Program-made: the position numbers and the translations under genes
Part shown: positions 1 to 8,792 of the stretch, one piece after another
Numbering within the stretch: the first letter of the stretch is position 1
Layout: each line of letters opens with the position of its first letter
Assembly: GCF_004346865.1 (NCBI RefSeq)
Contig: NZ_SMGR01000002.1
Coordinates: 434,001-498,000 of the forward strand
Direction: 5' to 3'
DNA from: Shimia isoporae
GTDB lineage: Bacteria > Pseudomonadota > Alphaproteobacteria > Rhodobacterales > Rhodobacteraceae
Length of the DNA: 64,000 nucleotides
The notes under the pieces: model-generated
Told to the model about the DNA's origin: nothing
Database searches by the model: none
The model's input: the letters and a program-made list of their open reading frames with translations, nothing else

Positions 1-1
1 C

Positions 2-463
2 GCAAAAGTCGTGAACGCAACCGAATTCAACCATGGCTACACCTACTCCGGCCATCCGGTATGCTCCGCTGTGGCGCTGGAAAACCTGCGCATCATGGAA
101 GAGGAACGGGTTGTAGAGACCGTACGCGATGTCACCGCGCCCTACCTCAAACAAAAATGGGAAGCGCTCACAGATCACCCGCTTGTGGGCGAAGCAAAGA
201 TTGTCGGCATGATGGGATCGATCGCTTTGACCCCGAACAAGGAAAGCCGCGCACCGTTTGCCGCCGAAAAAGGCACGGTCGGCTACAAATGCCGTGAACA
301 CTGCTTCGACACAGGCCTGGTGATGCGCCATGTGGGCGACAGGATGGTGATTTCACCCCCGCTGGTGATCAAGCCGGAAGAAATTGACATGCTGATTGAC
401 CGGGCAACCATCGCGCTCGACAAGACCTACGATCAGATCAAATCTGAGGGCCTGTACAAGTAA
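2..463 (+). CDS. Class III (omega) aminotransferase, C-terminal part
   Basis: The gene enters from before the window; the frame is open from base 2, so only the last 153 residues are seen. The visible part contains the family signature FNHGYTYSGHPV, which follows the PLP-lysine region in class III aminotransferases, and the C-terminal domain ending in SPPLVIKPEEIDMLIDR. This resembles the putrescine/taurine/beta-alanine:pyruvate aminotransferase subgroup, cytosolic PLP enzymes that move an amine from an omega-amino donor to pyruvate. The substrate cannot be read from this fragment. The PLP lysine itself lies outside the window. A strong terminator follows the stop codon, so this is probably the last gene of its transcript. 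Confidence 0.85.
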   Translation, partial: AKVVNATEFNHGYTYSGHPVCSAVALENLRIMEEERVVETVRDVTAPYLKQKWEALTDHPLVGEAKIVGMMGSIALTPNKESRAPFAAEKGTVGYKCREHCFDTGLVMRHVGDRMVISPPLVIKPEEIDMLIDRATIALDKTYDQIKSEGLYK

Positions 464-506
464 ACTGCCCCAACCGCTTGCGGTTAGTGAGTCACAATCC
501 AGTGAA

Positions 507-544
507 ATCGGGCGTGGAATTTACCTTCGCGCCCGATATTTTTT
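507..544 (+). terminator. Rho-independent terminator after the aminotransferase
   Basis: The 8-bp perfect stem ATCGGGCG (507-514) pairs with CGCCCGAT (530-537). A T-rich run follows to 544. It lies 43 bases after the aminotransferase stop and before the L,D-transpeptidase gene. Confidence 0.8.
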
Positions 545-596
545 GCCCGAACGGTCAAGACGTGGCAGGATTCTCCTGATTAGTAGGAGACGAGTG

Positions 597-1166
597 ATGC
601 AAAGACGTCAATTTCTGACCACAGCCGCGGCGGCCAGCGCGGCTCTGAGCACCCCGATGATCGCGCGCGCTGCCGCCAGCCAATCCTTCGAATTGATGGA
701 ACACCTCAAGCCGCGTGAAGTGACAATCGCACGCAAGTACAAGTTCGAACCCGGTCAGATCGTCGTCACCCTGCAAGCGTTCTACCTTTACCATATGCAG
801 GATGATCGCACCGCGATCCGCTATGGCGTGGCTGTGGGCAAAGAGGGCCTCAACTTCCGCGGCGATGCCACAATCGACCGCAAAGTCGAATGGCCGAACT
901 GGACCCCGACTGCCGAAATGATCGAACGCAACCCGCAATATGCACGCTGGAAAGACGGTATGCCCGGAGGCCCGAACAACCCGCTCGGGAGTCGCGCACT
1001 ATATCTCTACCAGAATGGACAGGACACATTGTTCCGCATCCACGGAACCAATGTGCCCCAATCTGTCGGCACGCCTTCATCGAACGGCTGCATCCGGATG
1101 TACAATCCGCACGTAGAGCACCTCTACAGCATCCTGCCGTTGGGCACGAAGGTCTCTGTTTTCTGA
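597..1166 (+). CDS. L,D-transpeptidase (YkuD family), Tat-exported
   Basis: A 189-residue periplasmic enzyme that would cross-link peptidoglycan stem peptides (3-3 bonds) or attach proteins to them. The N-terminus reads MQRRQFLTTAAAA and then ...ARA: a twin-arginine signal (RRxFL) followed by an Ala-rich core. The YkuD catalytic block is seen as HGTN (His about 149) and SNGCIRM (nucleophile Cys about 165). I start at ATG 597 because AGGAG lies at 584-588 and the upstream in-frame stretch has no signal character. Tat rather than Sec export is typical of many alphaproteobacterial YkuD proteins. Its stop codon abuts that of the convergent lytic transglycosylase gene (TGATCA), so two peptidoglycan enzymes end face to face. 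Confidence 0.9.
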   Translation: MQRRQFLTTAAAASAALSTPMIARAAASQSFELMEHLKPREVTIARKYKFEPGQIVVTLQAFYLYHMQDDRTAIRYGVAVGKEGLNFRGDATIDRKVEWPNWTPTAEMIERNPQYARWKDGMPGGPNNPLGSRALYLYQNGQDTLFRIHGTNVPQSVGTPSSNGCIRMYNPHVEHLYSILPLGTKVSVF

Positions 1167-2429
1167 TCAGCGCAGGCTGCTGAGCAATCTCAAAGAAGCA
1201 TAGCCGTCCGGTGTCATACCACGCGAAAGCTGGTATTCCCGAACCGCGTTGATCGTCAGCGGGCCAATTTTGGCGTCGATTTTCTGCGTATCGAAACCTG
1301 CTGCAGTCAGGCGCGTCTGCAATTCGATACGTTCATCATAGGTCAGAGCCCGATCTCCGCGCGGCCATGCGCCTTGAATCTTCGCCGCACCTTGAATGCG
1401 ATCACTCAGGTGCCCCACTCCGATCACATATGCATCCGCGGTGTTGTACGTTTCGATGGCGTCGAAATTTTTGAAAATCATAAACGCCGCTCCCTCTGCG
1501 CCCGCAGGCAAAAGGATCGACGCTTTACCGTGGTTCGGTACCTTGCGTCCGTTCATGTCCCGAATGCCGATGCGGGCCCACTCCCCGGGCATCTTGAGCG
1601 TTTCCCGGTTGGCCAATGTATAGTCAAATCCGTCCGGAATGCGCACTTCAACACCCCAAGGCTGTCCCTTGACCCAACCCGAATTCTTCAAATAGGCCGC
1701 TGTCGAGGCCAGCGCGTCGCTCGGATCGTCTGTCCAGATATCGCGCTTTCCGTCGCCTGTGAAATCCACAGCGTAAGACAAAAATGAGGTCGGCATGAAT
1801 TGGGTATGCCCCATGGCACCGGCCCAACTGCCGGTCATGTTCGCAACCGATGTGTCTCCGTTTTGCAGAATCGTCAAAGCTGCGGTCAGTTGCTCCTCGA
1901 AGAAGGCACCGCGCCGTCCGTCATAGGCCAGGGTCGCCAAAGCGCTGATGATAGGCGTGCTGCCGCGAAACGTGCCATAGGCGCTTTCCAGCCCCCAAAT
2001 GGCAACGACAACTTCCTTGTCGACGCCGTATTTGCGTTCGATCTGAACAAGCTTGTCGTTGTGCCTGGCCAGCGCCGCCTGCCCGTTCTTGACGCGTAAA
2101 TCGCTGGCCGCGCTGTCGAGATAATCCCAGATCGTTTTTGTGAACTCGGACTGGTTCCGGTCGCGTTTGATCACATCAGCATCATAGCGGGCCCGCGACA
2201 TGGCCTGGTCAAATGTGGTCGCGGAAATGCCAGCGCTCAGCGCTCTGGGCCGGTAGGCGCGAATCCAATCCTGAAGTCCAGCCTCTGTCGGGGCCACAAC
2301 AGCAACGGTTTGCGTGATATTGGTGACCGCCAGATCAGGCCTCAGAACCGGCCGCAGCGACGTTAGCGGCGCTTCAGCGATCACACTTGTTGCGGTCATT
2401 GTCAGTGCCAGAATTGCTGCTGCTCGCAT
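1167..2429 (-). CDS. Lytic murein transglycosylase (MltB/SltB type) with PG-binding domain
   Basis: A 420-residue exported enzyme that cleaves the MurNAc-GlcNAc bond, forming 1,6-anhydro products. The start at 2429 gives a Sec signal (MRAAAILALTMTATSVIAEA) and has AGGAG 8 bases upstream; the longer frame to 2501 has neither. The catalytic domain shows WGLESAYG (Glu about 148), then AMGHTQFMPTSFL and DFTGDGKRDIW, as in the MltB-like SltB family (TIGR02283-type). The last ~60 residues (LQTRLTAAGFD...IGPLTINAVREYQ) are a PG_binding_1 domain. Convergent with the L,D-transpeptidase. Confidence 0.92.
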   Translation of the reverse strand: MRAAAILALTMTATSVIAEAPLTSLRPVLRPDLAVTNITQTVAVVAPTEAGLQDWIRAYRPRALSAGISATTFDQAMSRARYDADVIKRDRNQSEFTKTIWDYLDSAASDLRVKNGQAALARHNDKLVQIERKYGVDKEVVVAIWGLESAYGTFRGSTPIISALATLAYDGRRGAFFEEQLTAALTILQNGDTSVANMTGSWAGAMGHTQFMPTSFLSYAVDFTGDGKRDIWTDDPSDALASTAAYLKNSGWVKGQPWGVEVRIPDGFDYTLANRETLKMPGEWARIGIRDMNGRKVPNHGKASILLPAGAEGAAFMIFKNFDAIETYNTADAYVIGVGHLSDRIQGAAKIQGAWPRGDRALTYDERIELQTRLTAAGFDTQKIDAKIGPLTINAVREYQLSRGMTPDGYASLRLLSSLR

Positions 2430-2518
2430 AGCCTGCGCTCCTGCTCGTTTTGCCTGAATGTTAACGTGCCACCCGATTCTGACAAAGCGCACAAACGACA
2501 TACGCGGGGATTTGCCGA

Positions 2519-3223
2519 TCAGGATTGAATATGGCGAGGCGGTTCTGCCTCCAGCCGCGCTTTGAACTCCCGCAGCATCGGAATACGACGCGGACGGAAA
2601 GACCGGTCTGTCACTGTGAAATCCTCCATCCGGTCGAGACGAAACACCCGGTAATCCTCACGCAGATGACAATAGGCCAACAGGCAATGCGTGCCGTCCA
2701 GAAAGGTAATGGTCAGAGGGTCAAGTTCACGCACGGTACGCTTGCCCTTTGCGTCGGCGTAATCAACAGCGATCGTACGCTCCTCCCAAGCCGCTTGCCG
2801 CAAGGCGCTGGCATCTATGACGATGGTCGGGGGCTTATAGAACCGCTTGGCTGTCAGTACCGCGTGCTTGAGACGGTGGGCCTGAGCCGATGGAAGGCGC
2901 GATTTCAGCTTTGTTAGAGCCGATTTTGCGGCCTTGGCAAGTGCAGGATCACCAATCTGCGTGACTTCTGTCAGCCCCACCACCAGCGCCTCTATTTCTT
3001 CGGGAACAAACCCAAGCGGCGGCAGCGTTGCGTCTTCAATCAAGGTGAATCCGAAACCGGCCTCGCCATCGATCACCGCGCCCAACCCGCGCAACGTGTC
3101 GATGTCGCGATAAATCGTGCGCTCTGAAACGCCGGTTTCCAACGCGAGCGCAAGCGCCGTTGCAGGCGCCGGCAAATCACGCAGGGCTTGCATCAACTGA
3201 AACAGGCGGTCGGTTCTGGGCAT
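2519..3223 (-). CDS. YafY-type transcriptional regulator (HTH_11 + WYL)
   Basis: A 234-residue DNA-binding regulator. Residues ~1-60 form a DeoR/HTH_11-like winged helix (TALALALETGVSERTIYRDIDTLRGLGA). Residues ~130-225 form a WYL domain, here with a diverged core (HCLLAYCHLREDYRVFRLDRM). WYL proteins of this size usually act as ligand-responsive regulators of a neighbouring gene. It is divergent from a glutathione S-transferase gene, the most likely target, and the 84-bp gap contains a phased ACTG repeat. Confidence 0.88.
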   Translation of the reverse strand: MPRTDRLFQLMQALRDLPAPATALALALETGVSERTIYRDIDTLRGLGAVIDGEAGFGFTLIEDATLPPLGFVPEEIEALVVGLTEVTQIGDPALAKAAKSALTKLKSRLPSAQAHRLKHAVLTAKRFYKPPTIVIDASALRQAAWEERTIAVDYADAKGKRTVRELDPLTITFLDGTHCLLAYCHLREDYRVFRLDRMEDFTVTDRSFRPRRIPMLREFKARLEAEPPRHIQS

Positions 3224-3231
3224 AATTCCAG

Positions 3232-3261
3232 ATACTGCGACATACTGACAAAAACTGGCAA
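3232..3261. promoter_or_regulatory. Candidate operator: three ACTG-centred repeats at 10-bp spacing
   Basis: The tetramer ACTG occurs at 3234, 3244 and 3254, exactly one helical turn apart, in similar decamers (ATACTGCGAC, ATACTGACAA, AAACTGGCAA). It lies between the divergent starts of the YafY-type regulator and the glutathione transferase. The repeats are seen; binding by the regulator is inference. Confidence 0.4.
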
Positions 3262-3307
3262 GAGGCGTCGTTAAACCGGATCCATCGTTTCACAAGGAGT
3301 GCTATAG

Positions 3308-4048
3308 ATGCATCTGATTATGTTCCCCGGTAATGCGGCCCTTCCGAGCCATTCGCCTTTCTGCCTGAAAACCATTTGCCTGCTCGAAATGGCAGGCATC
3401 AAATGGCAGCCAGAAATTTCCGTGGATGTCTCGGTCCAACCCTTGGGCAAATTGCCGGTATTGCGGGTGGGCGACCGGTTGATCCCCGACAGTTCCAACA
3501 TCGAAGACTATCTGACCGCGCAGGGTGCCGATTTCTACGCCGGCCTTTCCGACGAACAGAAAGGCATCGCACACGCGCTCAAAAGCATGGTCGAGCACAA
3601 CCTCGTACTCGGCCTTGTGCATGACCGCTGGCTGGACGAACGGGTATGGCCCATCATGCGCGAAGAGTTTTTTGCCGCCGTACCAGCCGAAGCCCGCGAG
3701 ATGGTTGCTGAAGAAGGTCGGGCGCCTGTACGTACCGGCCTGACATCACAGGGTATCGCGCGTTTCTCACCGGAAGATCGCCATCAACGATTGGGCAGAG
3801 ATTTGGCAACGCTAGAGACTGTATTGGGTGATCAAACCTACCTGTTTGGCGACCTGCCATCAGGAGCGGATGCCGCCATTGCACCGGTGCTGGATATGAT
3901 CCTTAGATTGCCCGCCAGAACAGAACTGCGGGCTGCTGTCGAAGACATTCCCACATTCGCGCCTTATGTCTCTCGTGTGCGTTCCGCGATCTATCCCGGA
4001 GGCAAAATGACGGGCTGCGCCATGCCCAAACAAGCTCTTGCCGGCTGA
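3308..4048 (+). CDS. Glutathione S-transferase family protein
   Basis: A 246-residue cytosolic protein with a thioredoxin-like N-terminal domain: LGKLPVLRVGDRLIPDSSNI contains the cis-Pro and the D-S pair that binds glutathione. An all-helical C-terminal domain follows, with FGDLPSGADAAIAPVL. AAGGAG is 8 bases before the ATG. Family members conjugate or reduce electrophiles with glutathione; the substrate is unknown. The gene is divergent from a YafY-type regulator, which suggests inducible expression. It is convergent with rnr. Confidence 0.87.
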   Translation: MHLIMFPGNAALPSHSPFCLKTICLLEMAGIKWQPEISVDVSVQPLGKLPVLRVGDRLIPDSSNIEDYLTAQGADFYAGLSDEQKGIAHALKSMVEHNLVLGLVHDRWLDERVWPIMREEFFAAVPAEAREMVAEEGRAPVRTGLTSQGIARFSPEDRHQRLGRDLATLETVLGDQTYLFGDLPSGADAAIAPVLDMILRLPARTELRAAVEDIPTFAPYVSRVRSAIYPGGKMTGCAMPKQALAG

Positions 4049-4084
4049 AAATAGTCTCTAATAAGGCCGAACTCCGTCCTGCCG

Positions 4085-6352
4085 TCACTTCCGACGGCGG
4101 GACACTTTGCGTTTGATCTTGTCTGCCTTGCGCTTGGCCTTTGTGGCCTTGCGCCGCGCAGGGCCGCCGCTGCGCCCTCGGCCACGGCCGCCGCCGCCCG
4201 CGCGTTTGACGACCTCGCCATCAAGCGAGATCAATTCCATCGCAATGCCACCCGTTACAGGTGCGGCCTCAGTCAGCCGCGCTGTGACCCGCTGTCCAAG
4301 CCCGATGACGATGCCGGAGTCCGACCCGGTAAGCGTGTTGCTGTCTTTGTCGAAGTGAAAGTACTCACGCCCCAATTCCCGCATCGGGATCAAGCCGTCC
4401 GCCCCGGTCTCGTCCAGTTTCACGAACACGCCGAAACGGGCTATCCCGTTGATCCGCCCGGTGAACTCGTTGCCGATGCGCTCCGACATGTAGGCCGCAA
4501 GATATCTGTCTGTCGTATCCCGCTCGGCCAACATCGAACGCCGCTCGGTGTCCGAAATATGCGTTCCCGTATTCTCCATGCGCTCGATCATCTCAGGCGT
4601 AAGCCCGTCCTCGCCCCACCCGTGTGCAGTGATCAACGCACGGTGTACGATAAGGTCGGCATAGCGCCGGATTGGCGATGTAAAATGCGCATAGGCCCGC
4701 AAGGCAAGGCCGAAATGGCCAAAGTTCTGCGGCGTGTAATAGGCCTGCGTCATGGAGCGCAACGTCGAAATATTTATGAGCTCCGCGTCGTCAGATCCCG
4801 CCGCGGCATCCAGAAGCGCATTCAAGTGGCGGGTCTGCAATACCTGCCCCTTGGCCAGCGTATATCCGGCGGACTGCGCCGTTTCGCGCAACGCGTCCAG
4901 CTTTTCCGGGCTTGGCTCTTCATGCACTCGGAACAGCAAAGGCGATTTCTTGGCGATCAGCGTTTCGGCGGCACAGACGTTTGCCAGCACCATGAATTCT
5001 TCGATCAGCTTGTGAGCATCAAACCGGTCCCGGAAGTTAACCGAAAGAACCTCACCTTGGTCCGACAGCTCGATTTTACGTTCAGGGAGGTCGAGAGCCA
5101 GTGGCTGACGTTCGTTGCGCGCCTTTACCAGAGCCTCGTAGGCCGCATATAGCGGCGCGATGACAGTTTCCATCAACTCGGCACACCGTTCGTTGGCGTG
5201 CCCGTCCTGCGCCTGCTGTACCTCACCGTAGTTGAGCGAAGCCACCGACCGGATCATGGCGCGACAGAATCGATGCCCGATCTTCTTGCCCTTGCTGTCG
5301 ATCTGAACCCGCAGCGCGATCACGGCACGCGGCACACCTTCGTGCAGTGAGCAAAGATCCCCCGACAGCCGATCCGGCAGCATCGGCACGACCCGGTCCG
5401 GAAAATAGCTTGAATTGCCCCGCTTGCGCGCTTCCCCGTCAAGCGCCGTGTCCGGTCGCACGTATTGTGCCACGTCGGCAATCGCGACCCACAACACGTG
5501 CCCGTCGGCGTTTTTGGGATCGTCGTCCGCGTGGGCCCAACACGCGTCGTCGTGGTCTCTCGCGTCAGCAGGGTCAATGGTCACAAACGGCATGTCCCGC
5601 AGGTCTTCACGACTGCCAAGCGGCGCAGGTTTGGTGGCATCTGCTTCGGCAATCACCTTGTCCGGAAAGCTGTCCGGAATGCCGTGTTGATGGATCGCAA
5701 TAAGCGACACCGCTTTCGGCGCAGAAGGATCGCCCAACCGCGCAACAACCTTGGCGCGCGGCAGGCCCAGCCGACCCTTGGGTCCGGCCTGTTCAGCCTC
5801 TACAAGTTCGCCGTCTTTGGCGTCGTTGATCTGCTCGGGCAGAACCATCCATTCCTTGCCGTCCCCCTTGTCGATTGGCAGGATACGGCCGCCTTCTGCG
5901 GTTTTTCTGAAGACACCCAGTACTCGGCGCGGGTTGGTGCCAATGCGCCGGATCAGCCGTGCCTCATAGGCGTGATCCTCATCCTGAATTTCCGTCAACC
6001 GTCCAAGGATTCGGTCTCCTGCTCCCAGTGCGGGGTCGGAGGCACGTGTGATCACCATCACGCGCGGCTCATTGCCCTCGCCGTGCCATTCCAGCGGACG
6101 GGCAAACAGGTCGCCGTCTTCGTTAGGATCAAGAATTTGCAGCACCGTCACCGGTGGCAACTTGTCGGGATCACGGTAGGTTTTGGACCGTTTCTGAAGA
6201 TGCCCTTCGGCTTCCAGTTCACGCAACAATCGCTTCAGATCGATCCGCGCAGCACCCTTGATGCCAAAAGCTTTGGCGATGTCGCGTTTCGTGGTGAGGG
6301 TCGGGTTCTCGGAAATCCACTCAAGGACTTCTTCTTTGGAGGGCATACGCAT
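4085..6352 (-). CDS. rnr: Ribonuclease R
   Basis: A 755-residue processive 3'-5' exoribonuclease that degrades structured RNA. The order is: N-terminal winged-helix (PTLTTKRDIAKAFGIKG), cold-shock/OB domains, the RNB catalytic domain beginning at FVTIDPADARDHDDACW (metal-binding aspartates, roughly residues 255-275) and containing FGLALRAYAHFTSPIRRYAD, then an S1 domain (FTGRINGIARFGVFVKL). The tail is very Gly/Arg/Lys-rich (about 50 residues), as is common for RNase R and thought to help unwind structured RNA. No strong ribosome binding site was seen; Met3 (6346) is an alternative start. Confidence 0.95.
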   Translation of the reverse strand: MRMPSKEEVLEWISENPTLTTKRDIAKAFGIKGAARIDLKRLLRELEAEGHLQKRSKTYRDPDKLPPVTVLQILDPNEDGDLFARPLEWHGEGNEPRVMVITRASDPALGAGDRILGRLTEIQDEDHAYEARLIRRIGTNPRRVLGVFRKTAEGGRILPIDKGDGKEWMVLPEQINDAKDGELVEAEQAGPKGRLGLPRAKVVARLGDPSAPKAVSLIAIHQHGIPDSFPDKVIAEADATKPAPLGSREDLRDMPFVTIDPADARDHDDACWAHADDDPKNADGHVLWVAIADVAQYVRPDTALDGEARKRGNSSYFPDRVVPMLPDRLSGDLCSLHEGVPRAVIALRVQIDSKGKKIGHRFCRAMIRSVASLNYGEVQQAQDGHANERCAELMETVIAPLYAAYEALVKARNERQPLALDLPERKIELSDQGEVLSVNFRDRFDAHKLIEEFMVLANVCAAETLIAKKSPLLFRVHEEPSPEKLDALRETAQSAGYTLAKGQVLQTRHLNALLDAAAGSDDAELINISTLRSMTQAYYTPQNFGHFGLALRAYAHFTSPIRRYADLIVHRALITAHGWGEDGLTPEMIERMENTGTHISDTERRSMLAERDTTDRYLAAYMSERIGNEFTGRINGIARFGVFVKLDETGADGLIPMRELGREYFHFDKDSNTLTGSDSGIVIGLGQRVTARLTEAAPVTGGIAMELISLDGEVVKRAGGGGRGRGRSGGPARRKATKAKRKADKIKRKVSRRRK

Positions 6353-6449
6353 GGGTTTGCCCTAACACGCATGCGGGTTCAGGGGAAAGGCCCGCCGCCA
6401 AACGAGCTACCGATGCAAAGCGTCGCCCAATCGCGGCGGCGTTGCCTGC

Positions 6450-6848
6450 TCACGGGTACGGCGTGCTGATTTCGATCAACGCACCGTCGGGGTCTCGTAC
6501 ATAAAGGGACAGGATCGGGCCGGTGGCTCCCGTGCGTTTCACAGGTCCTTCTTCAATCGGCACGCCCTCAACGGCCAGATGCGATTGCCAGTCGGTGATC
6601 GACGTATCGGTGAGAAAGCACAGATCGGCCGAGCCACTCGAAACGGTTTTGGCATGCGGCGCAAATGGCGCGGAGGCATCGTGTAGATTTATCTTCTGAT
6701 CGCCGAATTTCAGAGCCCAGCGCGTGCTGCCGTCTGCGGGGGAGAACCGCTCTGAGGTCATCCCCAAGACCGCCGTGTAAAATGCCAGCGTGCGCTCCAT
6801 ATCCGTGACACTCAAAACAAGGTGATCCAGCGATGTAACCTGAGGCAT
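6450..6848 (-). CDS. VOC (glyoxalase/bleomycin-resistance fold) protein
   Basis: A 132-residue single-module VOC protein starting MPQVTSLDHLVLSVTDM, with the paired beta-alpha-beta-beta-beta units ending LYVRDPDGALIEIS. His in LDHLVL and Glu in ALIEIS are the usual metal ligands. The longer frame to 7070 overlaps the divergent gene and lacks family similarity, so I start at 6848, where AAGAGAGA precedes the ATG. The function (isomerase, dioxygenase or resistance) cannot be assigned. It is 42 bp divergent from a MaoC-type hydratase gene. Confidence 0.85.
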   Translation of the reverse strand: MPQVTSLDHLVLSVTDMERTLAFYTAVLGMTSERFSPADGSTRWALKFGDQKINLHDASAPFAPHAKTVSSGSADLCFLTDTSITDWQSHLAVEGVPIEEGPVKRTGATGPILSLYVRDPDGALIEISTPYP

Positions 6849-6890
6849 GGTCTCTCTTGTCCTTAAGGGCGGCTCTGATAGCCTGTCGCC

Positions 6891-7688
6891 ATGAACCATG
6901 CCAGCCCTTCTGAAGTCCGTCAAAGAGATGTGTTCGATCCCGCCCGAGCACAAGCATTCTGGACAGCGTTGGGACGACAGGGCGCGCCAACGGATCCATT
7001 GCCGCCATTCTTCCACCAACTCTATTTCTGGGATGCTCAGCCACCGGTCCAACTCGGTCGGGACGGTCACCCCAAGGTCGGAGGTATTATCCCGGATATG
7101 GGCCTGCCACGACGCATGTGGGCAGGTGGGCGTTTGGAATTTCTGACCCCTCTACGCCAAGGACAGCCGGCGGAGAAAACCACTACCCTTGAAACCGCCA
7201 CCCTCAAACAAGGGCGCACCGGACCACTGGCCTTTGTGACTTTGCGCCACGAGATCTTTCAGAACGGCGTGATTTGCGTGCGGGAGTTTCAGGATCTGGT
7301 CTATCGTGAAGATCCCGACCCTGAAACTCCCAAACCTAAAAGCAAACCAGCAGGCACGGACGAGATCCTCTCGGAGGAGTATAGCTTCGACAGTACCCTT
7401 TTGTTTCGGTATTCGGCACTGACATTCAACGGGCATCGCATCCACTACGATCTGGATTATGCCCGTGACACCGAAGGCTACGAGGGGCTTGTGGTGCATG
7501 GACCGTTGCTGGCTCAGTTGCTGATGTTGCTTGCGCAGTCCCAGCTTGGACGCCTCTCGTCATTTGCCTTCCGTGCCGCTTCGCCGTTGATGCATTTCGA
7601 AACCGCAACTCTTTGCTGGGGCGGCGACGGCAGGTGCTGGGTGCGCGGGCCGGACGGGCGCCTGATAATGAGCGCCGAAGCGACCTAA
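6891..7688 (+). CDS. MaoC/HTD2-type acyl-CoA hydratase (mesaconyl-C4-CoA hydratase-like)
   Basis: A 265-residue protein with an N-terminal FAS1-like/MaoC_N hot-dog domain (...PPFFHQLYFWDAQ, LPRRMWAGGRLEFLTPL) and a C-terminal hot-dog domain. The second carries the hydratase-like motif FNGHRIHYDLDYA and later VVHGPLLAQL. The closest known types are mesaconyl-C4-CoA or other branched dicarboxyl-CoA hydratases and mitochondrial HTD2; I cannot choose the substrate. The stop codon overlaps the convergent FAD oxidoreductase stop by 4 nt (CTAA). No clear Shine-Dalgarno sequence was seen before the ATG. Confidence 0.75.
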   Translation: MNHASPSEVRQRDVFDPARAQAFWTALGRQGAPTDPLPPFFHQLYFWDAQPPVQLGRDGHPKVGGIIPDMGLPRRMWAGGRLEFLTPLRQGQPAEKTTTLETATLKQGRTGPLAFVTLRHEIFQNGVICVREFQDLVYREDPDPETPKPKSKPAGTDEILSEEYSFDSTLLFRYSALTFNGHRIHYDLDYARDTEGYEGLVVHGPLLAQLLMLLAQSQLGRLSSFAFRAASPLMHFETATLCWGGDGRCWVRGPDGRLIMSAEAT

Positions 7689-8734
7689 AGCGACGCCTCA
7701 GGGCGGAACCTGTCAGGTATTTGGTCAACCCCGTCCAGAACCAGATCCGCCATAGCCTCGGCCACTCCGGGCGCCATACCGAATCCGATTTTGAAACCAC
7801 CATTGGCGATGAAGTCGCCCTCAAACAACGGGTGCGCGCCAATCATAGGCGCGCGGCTTTTTGCCCGCGGACGCAAGTTGGCCCAGCGCTCGACAACCGG
7901 CGCAGCGGCGAGCATCGGGAACACCTCGCAGGCCCGAGCGATCAACTCTTCCAACTGCTCGTCAGTTGCGTCCGGAGAGGAATATTCCCGCTCGGATGTG
8001 GAACCCACCGCCACGGTACCGTCCGCATGTGGCACCACCAGAACATCTCCGGCGGACGTGATGGGCGCGCCTCCTGCGTCCAACCCGAACACGGCAGCCT
8101 GGCCTTTGACACCATTGCCAATGGTCTTGCCTTTGGCGTCGCTAAGTTCTCTGAGTCCAGCGACGCCGGTCGCCCAAATCACCTGTCCCTGTAACTCTTT
8201 CGCCAACCCAACTTCGATCACTCCGCCTTTGGCGCGGATCGCTGCTGCAAGAGCTTCGCAGGTCTGGCGCGGATGCAAACGCGCACTCAATGTGTCCTCA
8301 ATCAACAGCCCGCTGGCGGTCTGAGGTGCCCAGTCACCCGCAGTCTCGGCTCTGATCACACGCCAGTGCGCCTTGCCCTGCCAGAACTCCTTGGCACTTT
8401 CGGTGCGCTCGTTGGCGAGCTCCAACGCCCGCTCTGAATCGATCGGCTGCAAGCGTCCGACACGGTCATAACCTGTCTGGCCACCGCCAACTACTTCAAC
8501 CTCGCGCCAGAATTCTTCGGCATAGATCAGGCTCTGGAACTGGAACTCCTTCGTCTCGTTCCAGCGCTCAGGCGCATGCGGAGACAACATCCCGACGACA
8601 CCGCCGCTGCATCCCGCTGCCACGCCTGTACGGTCAATCACACGTACCTTTGCGCCCCGCTTGGCACAGGCCCATGCGCTCGCCAAACCGAACACACCAG
8701 CCCCCACGACCGTCACATCCACCGCACTGCCCAT
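7685..8734 (-). CDS. FAD-dependent oxidoreductase (DAO family), possible stand-alone MnmC1
   Basis: A 349-residue flavoprotein: dinucleotide-binding motif VVGAGVFGLASAWACAKRG at the N-terminus, AAGCSGGVVGMLSPHA, and the C-terminal FAD-contact segment FIANGGFKIGFGMAPGVAEAMADL. The fold is that of D-amino-acid/glycine oxidases. The gene is divergent from mnmD by 58 bp. In gammaproteobacteria the fused MnmC joins an MnmD-like methyltransferase to exactly this type of oxidase, which removes the carboxymethyl group from cmnm5U34 in tRNA. A matching role here is inference; a general amine or amino acid oxidase is the alternative. The start is ATG 8734; a TTG at 8740 is possible. Confidence 0.8.
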   Translation of the reverse strand: MGSAVDVTVVGAGVFGLASAWACAKRGAKVRVIDRTGVAAGCSGGVVGMLSPHAPERWNETKEFQFQSLIYAEEFWREVEVVGGGQTGYDRVGRLQPIDSERALELANERTESAKEFWQGKAHWRVIRAETAGDWAPQTASGLLIEDTLSARLHPRQTCEALAAAIRAKGGVIEVGLAKELQGQVIWATGVAGLRELSDAKGKTIGNGVKGQAAVFGLDAGGAPITSAGDVLVVPHADGTVAVGSTSEREYSSPDATDEQLEELIARACEVFPMLAAAPVVERWANLRPRAKSRAPMIGAHPLFEGDFIANGGFKIGFGMAPGVAEAMADLVLDGVDQIPDRFRPEASL

Positions 8735-8792
8735 TGCCAAATCACCCGCCTTCGCTCAAAGCTCTTCTGACCTCTCAATAAGGCAAGCCGAG

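Noticed and set aside
4355-5152. 265-codon plus-strand frame inside rnr
   Set aside because: Antisense shadow of the RNB domain; composition is Arg/Leu-rich and non-specific.
8661-8792. N-terminal extension of mnmD to 8661
   Set aside because: It overlaps the start of the divergent FAD oxidoreductase, has no mnmD homology, and ATG 8793 gives the standard N-terminus.
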